64,000 nt of DNA from Variovorax sp. J22P240 (GTDB lineage Bacteria; Pseudomonadota; Gammaproteobacteria; Burkholderiales; Burkholderiaceae_C), in the NCBI RefSeq assembly GCF_030316855.1, contig NZ_JASZYR010000001.1, positions 186,001 through 250,000 on the forward strand, given 5' to 3'. The notes beneath the pieces were generated by a model. That model saw only the letters and a program-made list of their open reading frames with translations, did not search any database and was not told the DNA's origin. The number at the start of each line of letters is the position of its first letter. The first letter of the stretch is position 1. Shown here in pieces: positions 17,885 to 25,778 of this stretch. The translations under genes were made by a program, and so were the position numbers.

Positions 17885-20320
17885 ATGCAATTTCCCGAGT
17901 CCTGGTTGCGCGAATTCTGCGATCCGCAGCTCAGCAGCGCCGAACTGGCCGAAACGCTCACCATGGGCGGCTTCGAGGTCGAAGAGCGCCGGCCGGTCGC
18001 GCCGCCCTTCGCCAAGGTGGTGGTCGGCGAGATCAAGGAAGCCGAGCAGCACCCCAATGCCGATCGCCTGCGCGTGTGCCAGGTCGACGCAGGGCAGGGT
18101 GCCTTGTTGAACATAGTGTGCGGTGCGCCCAATGCGCGTGTCGGCATCAAGGTCCCGGTCGCGCTGGTCGGCGCCGAACTGCCTCCAGGCGAGGACGGCA
18201 AGCCATTCCTCATTCAACTCGGCAAGCTGCGTGGCGTCGAGAGCCAAGGCATGTTGTGCTCGGCGCGGGAACTCAAGCTCAGCGAAGACCATGGCGGGCT
18301 GCTCGAACTCGCTGCCGACGCTCCGATCGGTACCGATGTGCGCGAGGTGCTGAAGCTCGACGATTCTTTGCTGACGCTCAAGCTCACACCCAATCTCGCG
18401 CATGGACTGAGCGTTCATGGCATCGCGCGCGAACTGGCCGCGCTGACCGGCGCACCGCTCAAGACGCCCGAGATCGCACCCGTCGCGGCGGCCTTGGAGG
18501 TCAAGCTGCCCGTCAAGGTTGAGGCTCCCGAGCTGTGCGGCCGTTTTTCGGGGCGCGTCGTGCGCGGCGTCGACACCAAGGTCGCGACGCCCGCATGGAT
18601 GGTTGACCGGCTAGCCCGTTGCGGTCAGCGCAGCGTGTCACCGCTGGTCGACATCTCGAACTACGTGATGTTCGAGTACGGACAGCCATCTCACATTTTC
18701 GACCTCGACAAGATCCATGGCGGACTCAGCGTGCGCTGGGGCAGGCCGGGCGAACAACTGAAGCTGCTCAATGGCAACACGGTCACGGTCGACGAGAAGG
18801 TCGGAGTGATCGCTGACGATCGCGAAGTCGAGTCGCTTGCCGGCATCATGGGCGGCGACGCGACGGCCGTGTCCGACGACACGCGCAACATCTACGTCGA
18901 GGCTGCCTTCTGGTGGCCCGAGAGCATCCAGGGACGTTCGCGCCGCTTCAATTTCTCGACCGACGCCGGGCACCGTTTCGAGCGTGGCGTCGACCCGAGC
19001 CGTACCGTGGCGATCATCGAGCGCATCACGCAATTGGTGGTCGACATTTGCGGCGGAGAGGCCGGCCCCATCGACGACCAGACCCTGCGACTGCCAGAAG
19101 CCAAGCCTGTCTCGATGCGCGTGGCACGCGCCGCGCGTGTGATCGGCATGCCGCTCACACAGGCCCAGTGCGCCGACGCGTTGCGACGTCTTGCCCTGCC
19201 GGTCGCGGAAGGCGACGGGACGCTGATCGTCACGCCGCCGCCGCATCGCTTCGATCTGCTGATCGAGGAAGACCTCATCGAGGAGGTCGCACGCCTCATT
19301 GGCTATAACAACCTGCCGACCACGCCACCGCTGGCGCCGATCACTGCGCGCGTGCGGGCCGAGGCGCAACGTGGCAACGCCGCCGTGCGCCACCGCCTCG
19401 CTGCGTTGGGCTACCAGGAAACCATCAACTTCAGCTTCGTCGAAGCCCATTGGGAACAGGATCTCGCCGGTAACGAGAACCCGATCAAGCTGCTGAACCC
19501 GATCGCGAGCCAGATGAGCGTGATGCGATCGTCGCTGATCGGCTCGCTGTTGCAGGTGCTCAAGTTCAACCTGGACCGCAAGGCGCCGCGCGCCCGCGTG
19601 TTCGAGCTGGGCCGGGTCTTCCTTCGCGACGACTCGGTCGTCACCACCGACAGCACGGTCAAGGGTATCCATCAGCCCATGCGTGTGGCCGGGCTGGCCT
19701 GGGGCGATGCGGACGAGGCCCGCTGGGAAGGCAAGGCGCAACGCACCGATTTCTTCGACGTCAAGGGCGACGTCGAGGCCTTGCTTGCACCGCGCGTGGC
19801 ATCTTTCGAGCCTGTGGAGCACCCTGCATTGCATCCGGGACGCGCCGCGCGCGTGCTGCTCGACGGTCGCGCCATCGGCGTCGTCGGTGAACTGCATCCG
19901 CGCTGGCGTCAAAAATGGGACTTCGCCCATGCACCCGTGCTGTTCGAGCTTGAGCTTGACGCCGTGACCGCTCGGCCGGTGCCAGTGGCGCAACCGGTGC
20001 CCAAGCACCAGGCGGTTGAACGCGACATCGCGGTGGTGGTCGCTGAAGCGGTCACGCACGACGCACTCATGCAGGCGATCCGCGCCGCTTCGGATGCGAG
20101 CCTGTTGCGTGAAATCAGCCTCTTCGACATCTACCGGCCGACGGTTGGTCGCGATGGTGCGGTTGCTTCTGGCGGCCTCGCACAAGGCGAGAAGAGCATG
20201 GCCGTGCGCCTCAGTTTCAACTCCGACGCCGCGACGCTGACCGACGAGCAGGTCGAAGCGGCCGTGCGCGCGATCATCGAGCAACTCGGCGCGCGGCTCG
20301 GCGCGCGCATGCGGGCATGA
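17885..20320 (+). CDS. pheT: Phenylalanyl-tRNA synthetase beta subunit
   Basis: The 811-residue subunit has the expected order: a B1 tRNA-binding OB fold (about 40-150, with AEQHPNADRLRVCQVD), B3/B4 editing domain (SDDTRNIYVEAAFW), a catalytic-like core and a C-terminal FDX-ACB domain (DIAVVVAEAVTHDAL). It recognises tRNA-Phe and clears mischarged Tyr-tRNA. Its last codons overlap the ihfA start by four bases (ATGA), implying coupled translation. Confidence 0.98.
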   Translation: MQFPESWLREFCDPQLSSAELAETLTMGGFEVEERRPVAPPFAKVVVGEIKEAEQHPNADRLRVCQVDAGQGALLNIVCGAPNARVGIKVPVALVGAELPPGEDGKPFLIQLGKLRGVESQGMLCSARELKLSEDHGGLLELAADAPIGTDVREVLKLDDSLLTLKLTPNLAHGLSVHGIARELAALTGAPLKTPEIAPVAAALEVKLPVKVEAPELCGRFSGRVVRGVDTKVATPAWMVDRLARCGQRSVSPLVDISNYVMFEYGQPSHIFDLDKIHGGLSVRWGRPGEQLKLLNGNTVTVDEKVGVIADDREVESLAGIMGGDATAVSDDTRNIYVEAAFWWPESIQGRSRRFNFSTDAGHRFERGVDPSRTVAIIERITQLVVDICGGEAGPIDDQTLRLPEAKPVSMRVARAARVIGMPLTQAQCADALRRLALPVAEGDGTLIVTPPPHRFDLLIEEDLIEEVARLIGYNNLPTTPPLAPITARVRAEAQRGNAAVRHRLAALGYQETINFSFVEAHWEQDLAGNENPIKLLNPIASQMSVMRSSLIGSLLQVLKFNLDRKAPRARVFELGRVFLRDDSVVTTDSTVKGIHQPMRVAGLAWGDADEARWEGKAQRTDFFDVKGDVEALLAPRVASFEPVEHPALHPGRAARVLLDGRAIGVVGELHPRWRQKWDFAHAPVLFELELDAVTARPVPVAQPVPKHQAVERDIAVVVAEAVTHDALMQAIRAASDASLLREISLFDIYRPTVGRDGAVASGGLAQGEKSMAVRLSFNSDAATLTDEQVEAAVRAIIEQLGARLGARMRA

Positions 20321-20688
20321 ACGCCATGGAATTCACGCTCGAGGCCCTCGAAACGCCGGCGCTCACCAAGGCGCATCTGGCCGATCTGCTGTTCGAGCAA
20401 ATCGGCTTGAACAAGCGCGAGTCCAAGGACATGGTCGAGGCCTTCTTCGACCTGATCGCCAACAGCCTGATCGAGGGCACGGACGTGAAGATCTCGGGAT
20501 TCGGCAACTTCCAGATCCGCGTCAAGGCGCCCCGGCCCGGGCGCAATCCGCGGACTGGCGAGGCCATCCCCATCGGCGAGCGTCGCGTCGCCACCTTCCA
20601 TGCGAGCGCCAAGCTCAAGGAACAAATCCACGGAAGCATCTCCGAAGAAGCGCCGCAAGAGGTCGAATGGAGCCTCGGGTCCGAATAA
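20317..20688 (+). CDS. ihfA: Integration host factor alpha subunit
   Basis: This DNA-bending protein of the HU/IHF family has KAHLADLLFEQIGLNKRESKD, then the DNA-binding arm KAPRPGRNPRTGEAIPI and RRVATFHAS. At 123 residues it is longer than enteric IhfA (about 99), with extra residues at both ends, normal for Burkholderiales. The ATGA overlap with pheT supports the start at 20317; an ATG three codons later is possible. Its position after pheT is conserved in proteobacteria. Confidence 0.96.
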   Translation: MNAMEFTLEALETPALTKAHLADLLFEQIGLNKRESKDMVEAFFDLIANSLIEGTDVKISGFGNFQIRVKAPRPGRNPRTGEAIPIGERRVATFHASAKLKEQIHGSISEEAPQEVEWSLGSE

Positions 20689-20753
20689 GTGCTTGGTGCT
20701 GCAAGCGAGGGTGGAGTAACCTATGAGGTTTCGCTTGCACTGTATTGATTTCA

Positions 20754-21218
20754 ATGGAGAAAACCCTCCCGCCGATTCCCGTCAAACGCTACTTCACGAT
20801 CGGTGAGGTGGGGGAGTTGTGCGGCGTCAAGCCGCACGTGCTGCGCTACTGGGAGCAGGAGTTCACGCAACTGCGCCCCATGAAGCGGCGCGGCAACCGG
20901 CGCTACTACCAGCACCATGAGGTGCTCATGATTCGCCGCATCCGCGACCTCCTGTACGACCAGGGGTTCACCATCAGCGGAGCGCGCAACAGGCTGCAGG
21001 AGCTGGTGCAGTCCGAGCGCGATCGCCGCAAAGCCGCTGATGTGCCGCTGGAAGGCCTTGAGGCGATCGAGATCGATCAGGAAGAGTTCGATGCAGCGGT
21101 GCAGGACGAGATGGAAACGCCGCCGCCGCAGGCAGCCCGGACAGTCGATCTGTCGCAATTGCTCCATCTCCGGCGCGAACTGAATGAAATTCGTGAGTTG
21201 CTCACCACAAGTCACTGA
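20754..21218 (+). CDS. MerR-family transcriptional regulator
   Basis: The 154-residue protein has an N-terminal winged helix typical of MerR: RYFTIGEVGELCGVKPHVLRYWEQEF, then RRGNRRYYQHHEVLMIRRIRDLL. A basic helix and an acidic, possibly dimerising tail follow (LSQLLHLRRELNEIRELL). No cysteine pair for metal binding is evident, so it is not a metal sensor. This gene follows ihfA in many beta- and gammaproteobacteria. Its regulon is poorly known. The ATG at 20754 is chosen over the in-frame TTG at 20745. Confidence 0.92.
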   Translation: MEKTLPPIPVKRYFTIGEVGELCGVKPHVLRYWEQEFTQLRPMKRRGNRRYYQHHEVLMIRRIRDLLYDQGFTISGARNRLQELVQSERDRRKAADVPLEGLEAIEIDQEEFDAAVQDEMETPPPQAARTVDLSQLLHLRRELNEIRELLTTSH

Positions 21219-21244
21219 ATTCGCGAGGCTATAATTGAGGGCTT

Positions 21245-21321
21245 CGGTGTGTGGCGCAGCCTGGTAGCGCACTTGCATGGGGTGCAAGGGGTCGAAGGTT
21301 CGAATCCTTTCACACCGACCA
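21245..21321 (+). tRNA. tRNA-Pro (GGG)
   Basis: A full cloverleaf can be drawn: acceptor CGGTGTG with CACACCG, D-arm GCGC...GCGC, anticodon stem CTTGC/GCAAG with loop ATGGGGT (anticodon GGG), T-arm GAAGG-TTCGAAT-CCTTT with one G-T pair, then ACCA. The CCA end is encoded. The tRNA follows the MerR gene and is trailed by a terminator. Confidence 0.97.
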
Positions 21322-21329
21322 GTATTGAC

Positions 21330-21364
21330 AGGGGTTAGCAGCGTAGTAGTTGCTAACCCCTTTG
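21330..21364 (+). terminator. Terminator after tRNA-Pro
   Basis: AGGGGTTAGCA (21330-21340) and TGCTAACCCCT (21351-21361) form an 11-bp perfect stem, followed by TTTGTCGTTT. It should end the tRNA transcript. Confidence 0.82.
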
Positions 21365-21406
21365 TCGTTTCTGAGCGCCGCGTCCTGGCGGCGCCAGAGC
21401 GGGAAC

Positions 21407-21622
21407 ATGGATTTCGACTGGGCCGTCAAAGTCATCGATTTGGCGATCATCGTGGCAACGCTAGTCAGTCCTTTCGTGGCCGTGCAGGCTATGTACAACG
21501 CCTACGATCCGACCGGCTTCGCGGACGCTGAGATTCGGCAGCGCGATTTGCAAATTGCAACCCGTAAGGTCATGAAGGGCAACGCGGCCTTGGTCGTTAA
21601 GCCGGTGCCGACCGCCGAGTAG
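21407..21622 (+). CDS. Small predicted membrane protein
   Basis: This is a 71-residue frame with one clear hydrophobic segment (VIDLAIIVATLVSPFVAVQA, residues 7-26) near the N-terminus and a charged cytoplasmic tail containing DAEIRQRDLQIATRKVMKG. GCGGGAA lies just before the ATG. I do not recognise a family. The frame extends upstream to 21350, but that part lies in the tRNA terminator. It sits in the stretch of unusual DNA behind tRNA-Pro, so it may belong to a remnant of mobile DNA. Confidence 0.5.
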   Translation: MDFDWAVKVIDLAIIVATLVSPFVAVQAMYNAYDPTGFADAEIRQRDLQIATRKVMKGNAALVVKPVPTAE

Positions 21623-21702
21623 GCATCGGTGTCATGGCTAGCTCGACATTTGGCGTGTTACTGCACGCGAAGCACTGGACTTGATGATGGGTGACGGCAC
21701 GC

Positions 21703-21750
21703 TGGCGGACTGGCGGACTGGCGGACTGGTGGACTGGCGGACTGGTGGAT
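21703..21750. repeat. 8-bp tandem repeat (six units)
   Basis: Six units in direct succession: TGGCGGAC three times, TGGTGGAC, TGGCGGAC, TGGTGGAT. The unit length is not a multiple of three, so it would shift frame if translated. Variation in copy number between strains is likely. It is outside any supported gene. Confidence 0.88.
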
Positions 21751-21870
21751 GGTGTGGGTCTCGATTGGTCCGCCCACGATCGCCGCAGTTCGGGCGGCGA
21801 TGTCTACTGGCAGTTTTGTACCTTTCGCAGGGCAAGGTCGTACTCCACGCATTGCGCAATCTGGGTCGCG

Positions 21871-22090
21871 CTATCGAGACCCCAGTTCCTTCTCATATCG
21901 CTGCTGTACCGACGGCACCAACTCCCGAGGCTCCGTCTCAAGTCTCTTGGCGAGCCGAAAAAGAGTGGTCAACGAGGGACTGGTCTGTTCGCCGCGAGGA
22001 TTGGCGATGGACTCGGGCAGTCGATCGTCGTTTCTCGACGCAGGGCGCTGAGCCCGGCCGCCAGCCTACGCAAATTGGCTGGCCCGGACA
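21871..22090 (-). pseudogene. Degenerate XRE-family regulator
   Basis: On the minus strand the frame ending at 21871 reads ...GEQTSPSLTTLFRLAKRLE followed by TEPRELV, the C-terminal half of a Cro/CI-type helix-turn-helix domain (family consensus GxxNPSLTTLFRLAxALxxxPxEL). The recognition-helix region before it is scrambled, and a stretch resembling an XRE first helix (LRRLAAGLSALRRE, about 22035-22085) is in another frame. This fits loss of an internal piece plus a frameshift. No start codon with a ribosome-binding site fits the intact frame. Confidence 0.5.
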
Positions 22091-22244
22091 GGCCGTCCGG
22101 CTTCTTGAGACGAGGGTAGGAACTGCCTACCATGCCCGCAACGCCACCGACTGTGCTGCGCGCTCGTCGGCCTGGAAAAAGACGGACACGGCGCGGGGGA
22201 CTGAGTAATATGGAAGTTGTAAATTTGTCTTGCAGCTAGGAACC

Positions 22245-23312
22245 ATGATGCTCGACGCCAGCGGAGTTACGTCTTTGCGGCTCGCAAGGATCTTGTTCGG
22301 GTTCCTGTTGCTGTGCGCCGCGAGCCTGTTCGCATCGCCATTTGCTTGTGCGCAAGCCACCGGCGCCTCGCCGACCCCGGCGCGATCCGGCAGCATCGTC
22401 GGCATCGTCGAAGGCGAGGTCGCGCTCATCCGCCAGACCACGCGCTACGCGCTCGCCGAGGGCGTGTTGTTGAATGATCAGGACATCATCGAGACGGCGC
22501 CCGGCGCATTTGCCCAGATCGAACTTCCCGGGGGCGTCCTCGTCGGCATCGGTGAATCCACGCGGCTGATGCTGCGGCCTCGCGTTGGCAAGGGGCTGAC
22601 GGCGCCGCCGCTTTATCTGCTCGAGGGCTGGCTCAAGACCACCGCCACCGGCGCCTTCGGCTACGTCGGCCCCGGCGTCGAGGTGGCGACGCAGGCCGCC
22701 GCTGCCGTCATCCACACCAAGGGGGCCCAGTATGAGTTGTTCGTCGAATCCGGCTCCGCCAGGCTGACGCTGCGCGATGGCTCGCAGACGGTCATGCAAC
22801 TGGCCGGCGGCGACTTCGCACAGCGGCGCGAAGGCACCGCGCCGATGGTCGGGCAGCGTGCCACGCCCGAGTTCGTGAGCAAGGTGCCGCGCCAGTTCCG
22901 CGACCAGCTGCCCGCGCGTGGCGAGCAGATCGCCAAGCGCAACGTCGCACTCAAGGCGCGCGGCGAAATCACCTACGCCGATGTGGCCGCCTGGCTGCGC
23001 ACCGAACCGGCGCTGCGGCTGCCGCTGCTGCCGCTGTGGCAGTCGCGTGCGGCCGACCTGGACTTCCGTGCGGGGGCCAAGGCCGATCTGGCGCAACACC
23101 CCGAGTGGGAGCGCTATGCCGACCCCGAGGGGTATGCGCGCCGCCTGGCCGAAGAGGCCGAGCGTCGCCGGGCGCGGGAGGCCGCGGCCGCAGCGGCACG
23201 GGCCCGGGCGGCTGCCGCTGCAGCTGCAGCCGCCGCCGCCGCACCCGCACCTGCGCCTGGATCCATCCCCGCAGCCTCGGGCACCAGCACCGGGCGCGGC
23301 ACATCTCAGTGA
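22245..23312 (+). CDS. Secreted FecR-domain protein
   Basis: The 355-residue protein starts with a signal peptide or anchor (LRLARILFGFLLLCAASLFASPFACAQ). A FecR-like domain spans about residues 45-190 (GEVALIRQTTRYALAEGVLLNDQDIIETAPGAFAQIEL, broken here as the typical phrases LLNDQDIIET and GAFAQIEL). A helical region and an Ala/Arg/Pro-rich tail follow, with long alanine runs near residues 310-345. FecR domains occur in envelope-stress sensors and in secreted proteins near T6SS-like or adenylate-cyclase loci. AGGA precedes the ATG. It is the first gene of the run FecR-sensor-kinase-FHA-phosphatase, so it may sense periplasmic conditions for that pathway. Confidence 0.8.
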   Translation: MMLDASGVTSLRLARILFGFLLLCAASLFASPFACAQATGASPTPARSGSIVGIVEGEVALIRQTTRYALAEGVLLNDQDIIETAPGAFAQIELPGGVLVGIGESTRLMLRPRVGKGLTAPPLYLLEGWLKTTATGAFGYVGPGVEVATQAAAAVIHTKGAQYELFVESGSARLTLRDGSQTVMQLAGGDFAQRREGTAPMVGQRATPEFVSKVPRQFRDQLPARGEQIAKRNVALKARGEITYADVAAWLRTEPALRLPLLPLWQSRAADLDFRAGAKADLAQHPEWERYADPEGYARRLAEEAERRRAREAAAAAARARAAAAAAAAAAAAPAPAPGSIPAASGTSTGRGTSQ

Positions 23313-23369
23313 ACCGTTCCCTGTCGTGGCGCAACCCAGCGACTACTACGACCAGGACTGGAGAATTTC

Positions 23370-24242
23370 ATGAACCTTCTACTCAAGTTCAATCTGATCT
23401 TCCTGGTTGTCTTCGTCGCAGGTGTGGCCGGCACGGGCAAGATTTCCTACGACCTGCTGCAAAGCAACGCCAAGCAGGAAGTGCTCAACCATGCGCGCCT
23501 GACCATGGAAAAGGCGATGGCGGTACGCGCCTACACCAATGACCAGATCCGCCCATTGCTCGAAACGCAGATGAAGTACACCTTCCTGCCCCAGACCGTG
23601 CCGGCCTATTCCGCCACGGAAGTGCTTGCGACACTGGCCAAGAGCTTCCCAGACTACACCTACAAGGAAGCGACCCTGAATCCGACCAACCCGCGCGATC
23701 GGGCCGTCGATTGGGAAGCCGACATCGTGAATCGCTTTCGCACCCAGGCCGATCAGAAGGAGTTCATTGGCGAGCGCGAGTCGGGTACCGGGCGGGCGCT
23801 CTACATCGCACGCCCGATCCGTATCACGAACGCCGCCTGCCTGACCTGCCACAGCACGGTCGAGGCGGCGCCGCGCACGGTGATCGAGAAGTACGGGCCG
23901 GCCAACGGCTTCGGCTGGCATTTGAACGAGGTGATCGGCGCGCAAGTCGTTTCGGTGCCGATGTCGGTGCCGCTGGCGCGCGCCGAACAGACTTTCAAGA
24001 TCTTCATGACGTCGCTTGTCGGCATCTTCCTGGCCATCGGCATCGTGTTGAACGTGATGCTCTACCTGCTCGTGATCCGGCCGGTGACGGCGCTGTCGAA
24101 GGTGGCCAACCGCGTCAGCCTGGGCGAACCCGATGTGCCGGAGTTCGCGACGAATGGCCGTGACGAGATCGGAACCCTGGCGAAATCGTTCACGCGCATG
24201 CGCCGCAGCCTCGATCAGGCCATCAAGATGATCGATACCTGA
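23370..24242 (+). CDS. Membrane sensor with c-type haem (Tll0287/DUF3365-like) domain and HAMP
   Basis: Residues 1-28 form a membrane segment. A periplasmic domain of about 180 residues carries the haem motif C-L-T-C-H at 157-161 and the DUF3365 features AKSFPDYTYKEATLNPTNPRD (in part) and GTGRALYIARPI. A second membrane segment (about 211-233) leads into a HAMP domain (RPVTALSKVANRVSLGEPD) near the C-terminus. The protein ends after HAMP and has no output domain, so it must signal to a partner. The kinase gene starts 13 bases after its stop. I infer that it senses redox state or a gas and passes this to the kinase. Confidence 0.82.
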   Translation: MNLLLKFNLIFLVVFVAGVAGTGKISYDLLQSNAKQEVLNHARLTMEKAMAVRAYTNDQIRPLLETQMKYTFLPQTVPAYSATEVLATLAKSFPDYTYKEATLNPTNPRDRAVDWEADIVNRFRTQADQKEFIGERESGTGRALYIARPIRITNAACLTCHSTVEAAPRTVIEKYGPANGFGWHLNEVIGAQVVSVPMSVPLARAEQTFKIFMTSLVGIFLAIGIVLNVMLYLLVIRPVTALSKVANRVSLGEPDVPEFATNGRDEIGTLAKSFTRMRRSLDQAIKMIDT

Positions 24243-24255
24243 GGCCCGTACCCGC

Positions 24256-25761
24256 ATGTCGCCGCCCACCCACGTCGGTCCGTACCCCCTCCGCGGCGTG
24301 ATCGGCTCGGGCGGGATGGGCATCGTGTACCTGGCGCACGATCCTGCGATCGACCGTTCGGTGGCGATCAAGACGATTCACCGCCGCCTGCTCGAATCGG
24401 GGGGCGACGACATGAGCGTGGCGGCACGCTTTCGGGTGGAAGCCAAGGCGGCGGGGCGGCTGACCCACCGCAACATCGTCTCGATCTACCAGTTCGGCGA
24501 AGACAACGACTTCGCCTACATCGTGATGGAGTACGTCGCCGGACGCAACCTGCGCGACTATGTCCAGCCACCGCGCAAGCTCGAGGTGCCGCAGGTGCTG
24601 TGCGTGATGATTCAACTGCTCGACGGCTTGCACTATGCGCACGAGCGCGGCATCGTGCACCGGGACATCAAGCCGGCGAATCTGCTGATTGCCGATGATG
24701 GGCGCCTCAAGATCACCGATTTCGGCATCGCGCGAACCGAATCGTCGAATCTGACCCGCGCCAATTCGATCGTCGGGTCACCCGGCTACATCGCGCCCGA
24801 GCAGTACACCAACCGCGAGATCGACCGCCGCGTCGATGTTTTCTCGGCGGGCGTGCTGCTCTATCGGATGCTGAGCGGGACGACGCCATTCGTCGGCACG
24901 GACGACGCGATCATGTACAAGATCGTCTACGAGCCTCACAAGCCGCTGAGCGAAGTGACGAACGACGCCAGCCTCAAGCCATTCGATGCCGTGCTGGACC
25001 GCGCGCTGGCGAAGGATCCGGCACAGCGCTATCCGAACGCGATGGCAATGCGAACGGCGCTGCAGGCGCTCGCCACCGAGACCTTGCCGGAGGTGCTCCC
25101 GGCCCACATCGTGTTGGCGCCTGTCATCGAGAGCCTCGATCCGAGCCTGCCCGTCCCGACGCTGCGCCACGTGTCCGACGTCCCCGGGCCGAGCGCGCCG
25201 ATCGTGGCGACGGTGCCCGACTCGGAGCGGAACGCCCCGGCGCCCCCGAAGTCGCTGCCCGTCACCGTCCCGCCTTCGATTCCCGCGCCCACCGGATGGG
25301 ACACCGTCGCGCTGGCCGAGGTCGAGCGCGAACTGGCCCAGCACGTGGGCGCGGTGGCGCGCGTGATGGTGCGCCGCGCCGCGCGTGGGTTGTCCACGCT
25401 GGCGGAAGTGCGCCATGCCGTCGCCAGCGCGATCATCGACATCGAAGCGCGCGAGCGCTTCCTGGCCAGGGCCGGCGTGCCGCCAACCCAGGGTGCGGTG
25501 TCGGCAGGACGGGCCTCTGGTTCCCAGGTCTCGAGAGCGGAGGGCGCGGCGCCGAACGGCGTGCCCATGCGCGAAGGCGATGTCGACAAGGCGGCCGCTG
25601 CACTCCTTTCCTCGCTCGGGCCGATCGCGCGGGTAGTCGCGAAGCGCTGCGCCGCGAAATCGAACACCCGCGAGCAGTTCGTTGCCAGCGTCATGGAACA
25701 GCTCGCGCCCACCGTCGATGCCCGCCGTGTGCAGGCCGACTTGTGGCGAGCCTTGGGTTGA
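24256..25761 (+). CDS. Ser/Thr protein kinase (PpkA-like)
   Basis: This is a Hanks-type kinase with all key residues: glycine loop GSGGMG (17-22), Lys39 in VAIK, HRDIKPAN (135-142) and DFG (155-157). After residue about 275 comes a Pro-rich linker, then a C-terminal region with two related helical units, LAQHVGAVARVMVRRAA and LLSSLGPIARVVAKRCA. No membrane segment is visible, unlike Pseudomonas PpkA, which has a periplasmic domain. In T6SS, PpkA phosphorylates Fha and PppA reverses it; here those two genes follow directly, so the same pathway is likely. The start at 24256 leads straight into the kinase fold. Confidence 0.9.
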   Translation: MSPPTHVGPYPLRGVIGSGGMGIVYLAHDPAIDRSVAIKTIHRRLLESGGDDMSVAARFRVEAKAAGRLTHRNIVSIYQFGEDNDFAYIVMEYVAGRNLRDYVQPPRKLEVPQVLCVMIQLLDGLHYAHERGIVHRDIKPANLLIADDGRLKITDFGIARTESSNLTRANSIVGSPGYIAPEQYTNREIDRRVDVFSAGVLLYRMLSGTTPFVGTDDAIMYKIVYEPHKPLSEVTNDASLKPFDAVLDRALAKDPAQRYPNAMAMRTALQALATETLPEVLPAHIVLAPVIESLDPSLPVPTLRHVSDVPGPSAPIVATVPDSERNAPAPPKSLPVTVPPSIPAPTGWDTVALAEVERELAQHVGAVARVMVRRAARGLSTLAEVRHAVASAIIDIEARERFLARAGVPPTQGAVSAGRASGSQVSRAEGAAPNGVPMREGDVDKAAAALLSSLGPIARVVAKRCAAKSNTREQFVASVMEQLAPTVDARRVQADLWRALG

Positions 25762-25778
25762 ATCCGAACGGGCCCACC

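Larger units (their letters stand above)
21623..22244. other. Gene-poor, decayed stretch behind tRNA-Pro
   Basis: These 620 bases hold no intact gene that I can support. They contain the 8-bp tandem repeat at 21703-21750 and a broken XRE regulator (21871-22090). Overlapping open frames in all directions are short, change frame, and show no family motif. The FecR promoter probably lies at the right end, where the sequence turns AT-rich (around 22205-22230). Confidence 0.5.

Noticed and set aside
21623-22244. 175-codon plus-strand frame across the 8-bp repeat
   Set aside because: It reads Trp/Arg/Gly-rich sequence through the repeat, has no motif, and is antisense to the XRE remnant.
25296-25778. 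N-terminal extension of the FHA protein frame
   Set aside because: It overlaps the kinase in another frame and is Arg/Gly-rich; the FHA fold starts at about 25779.
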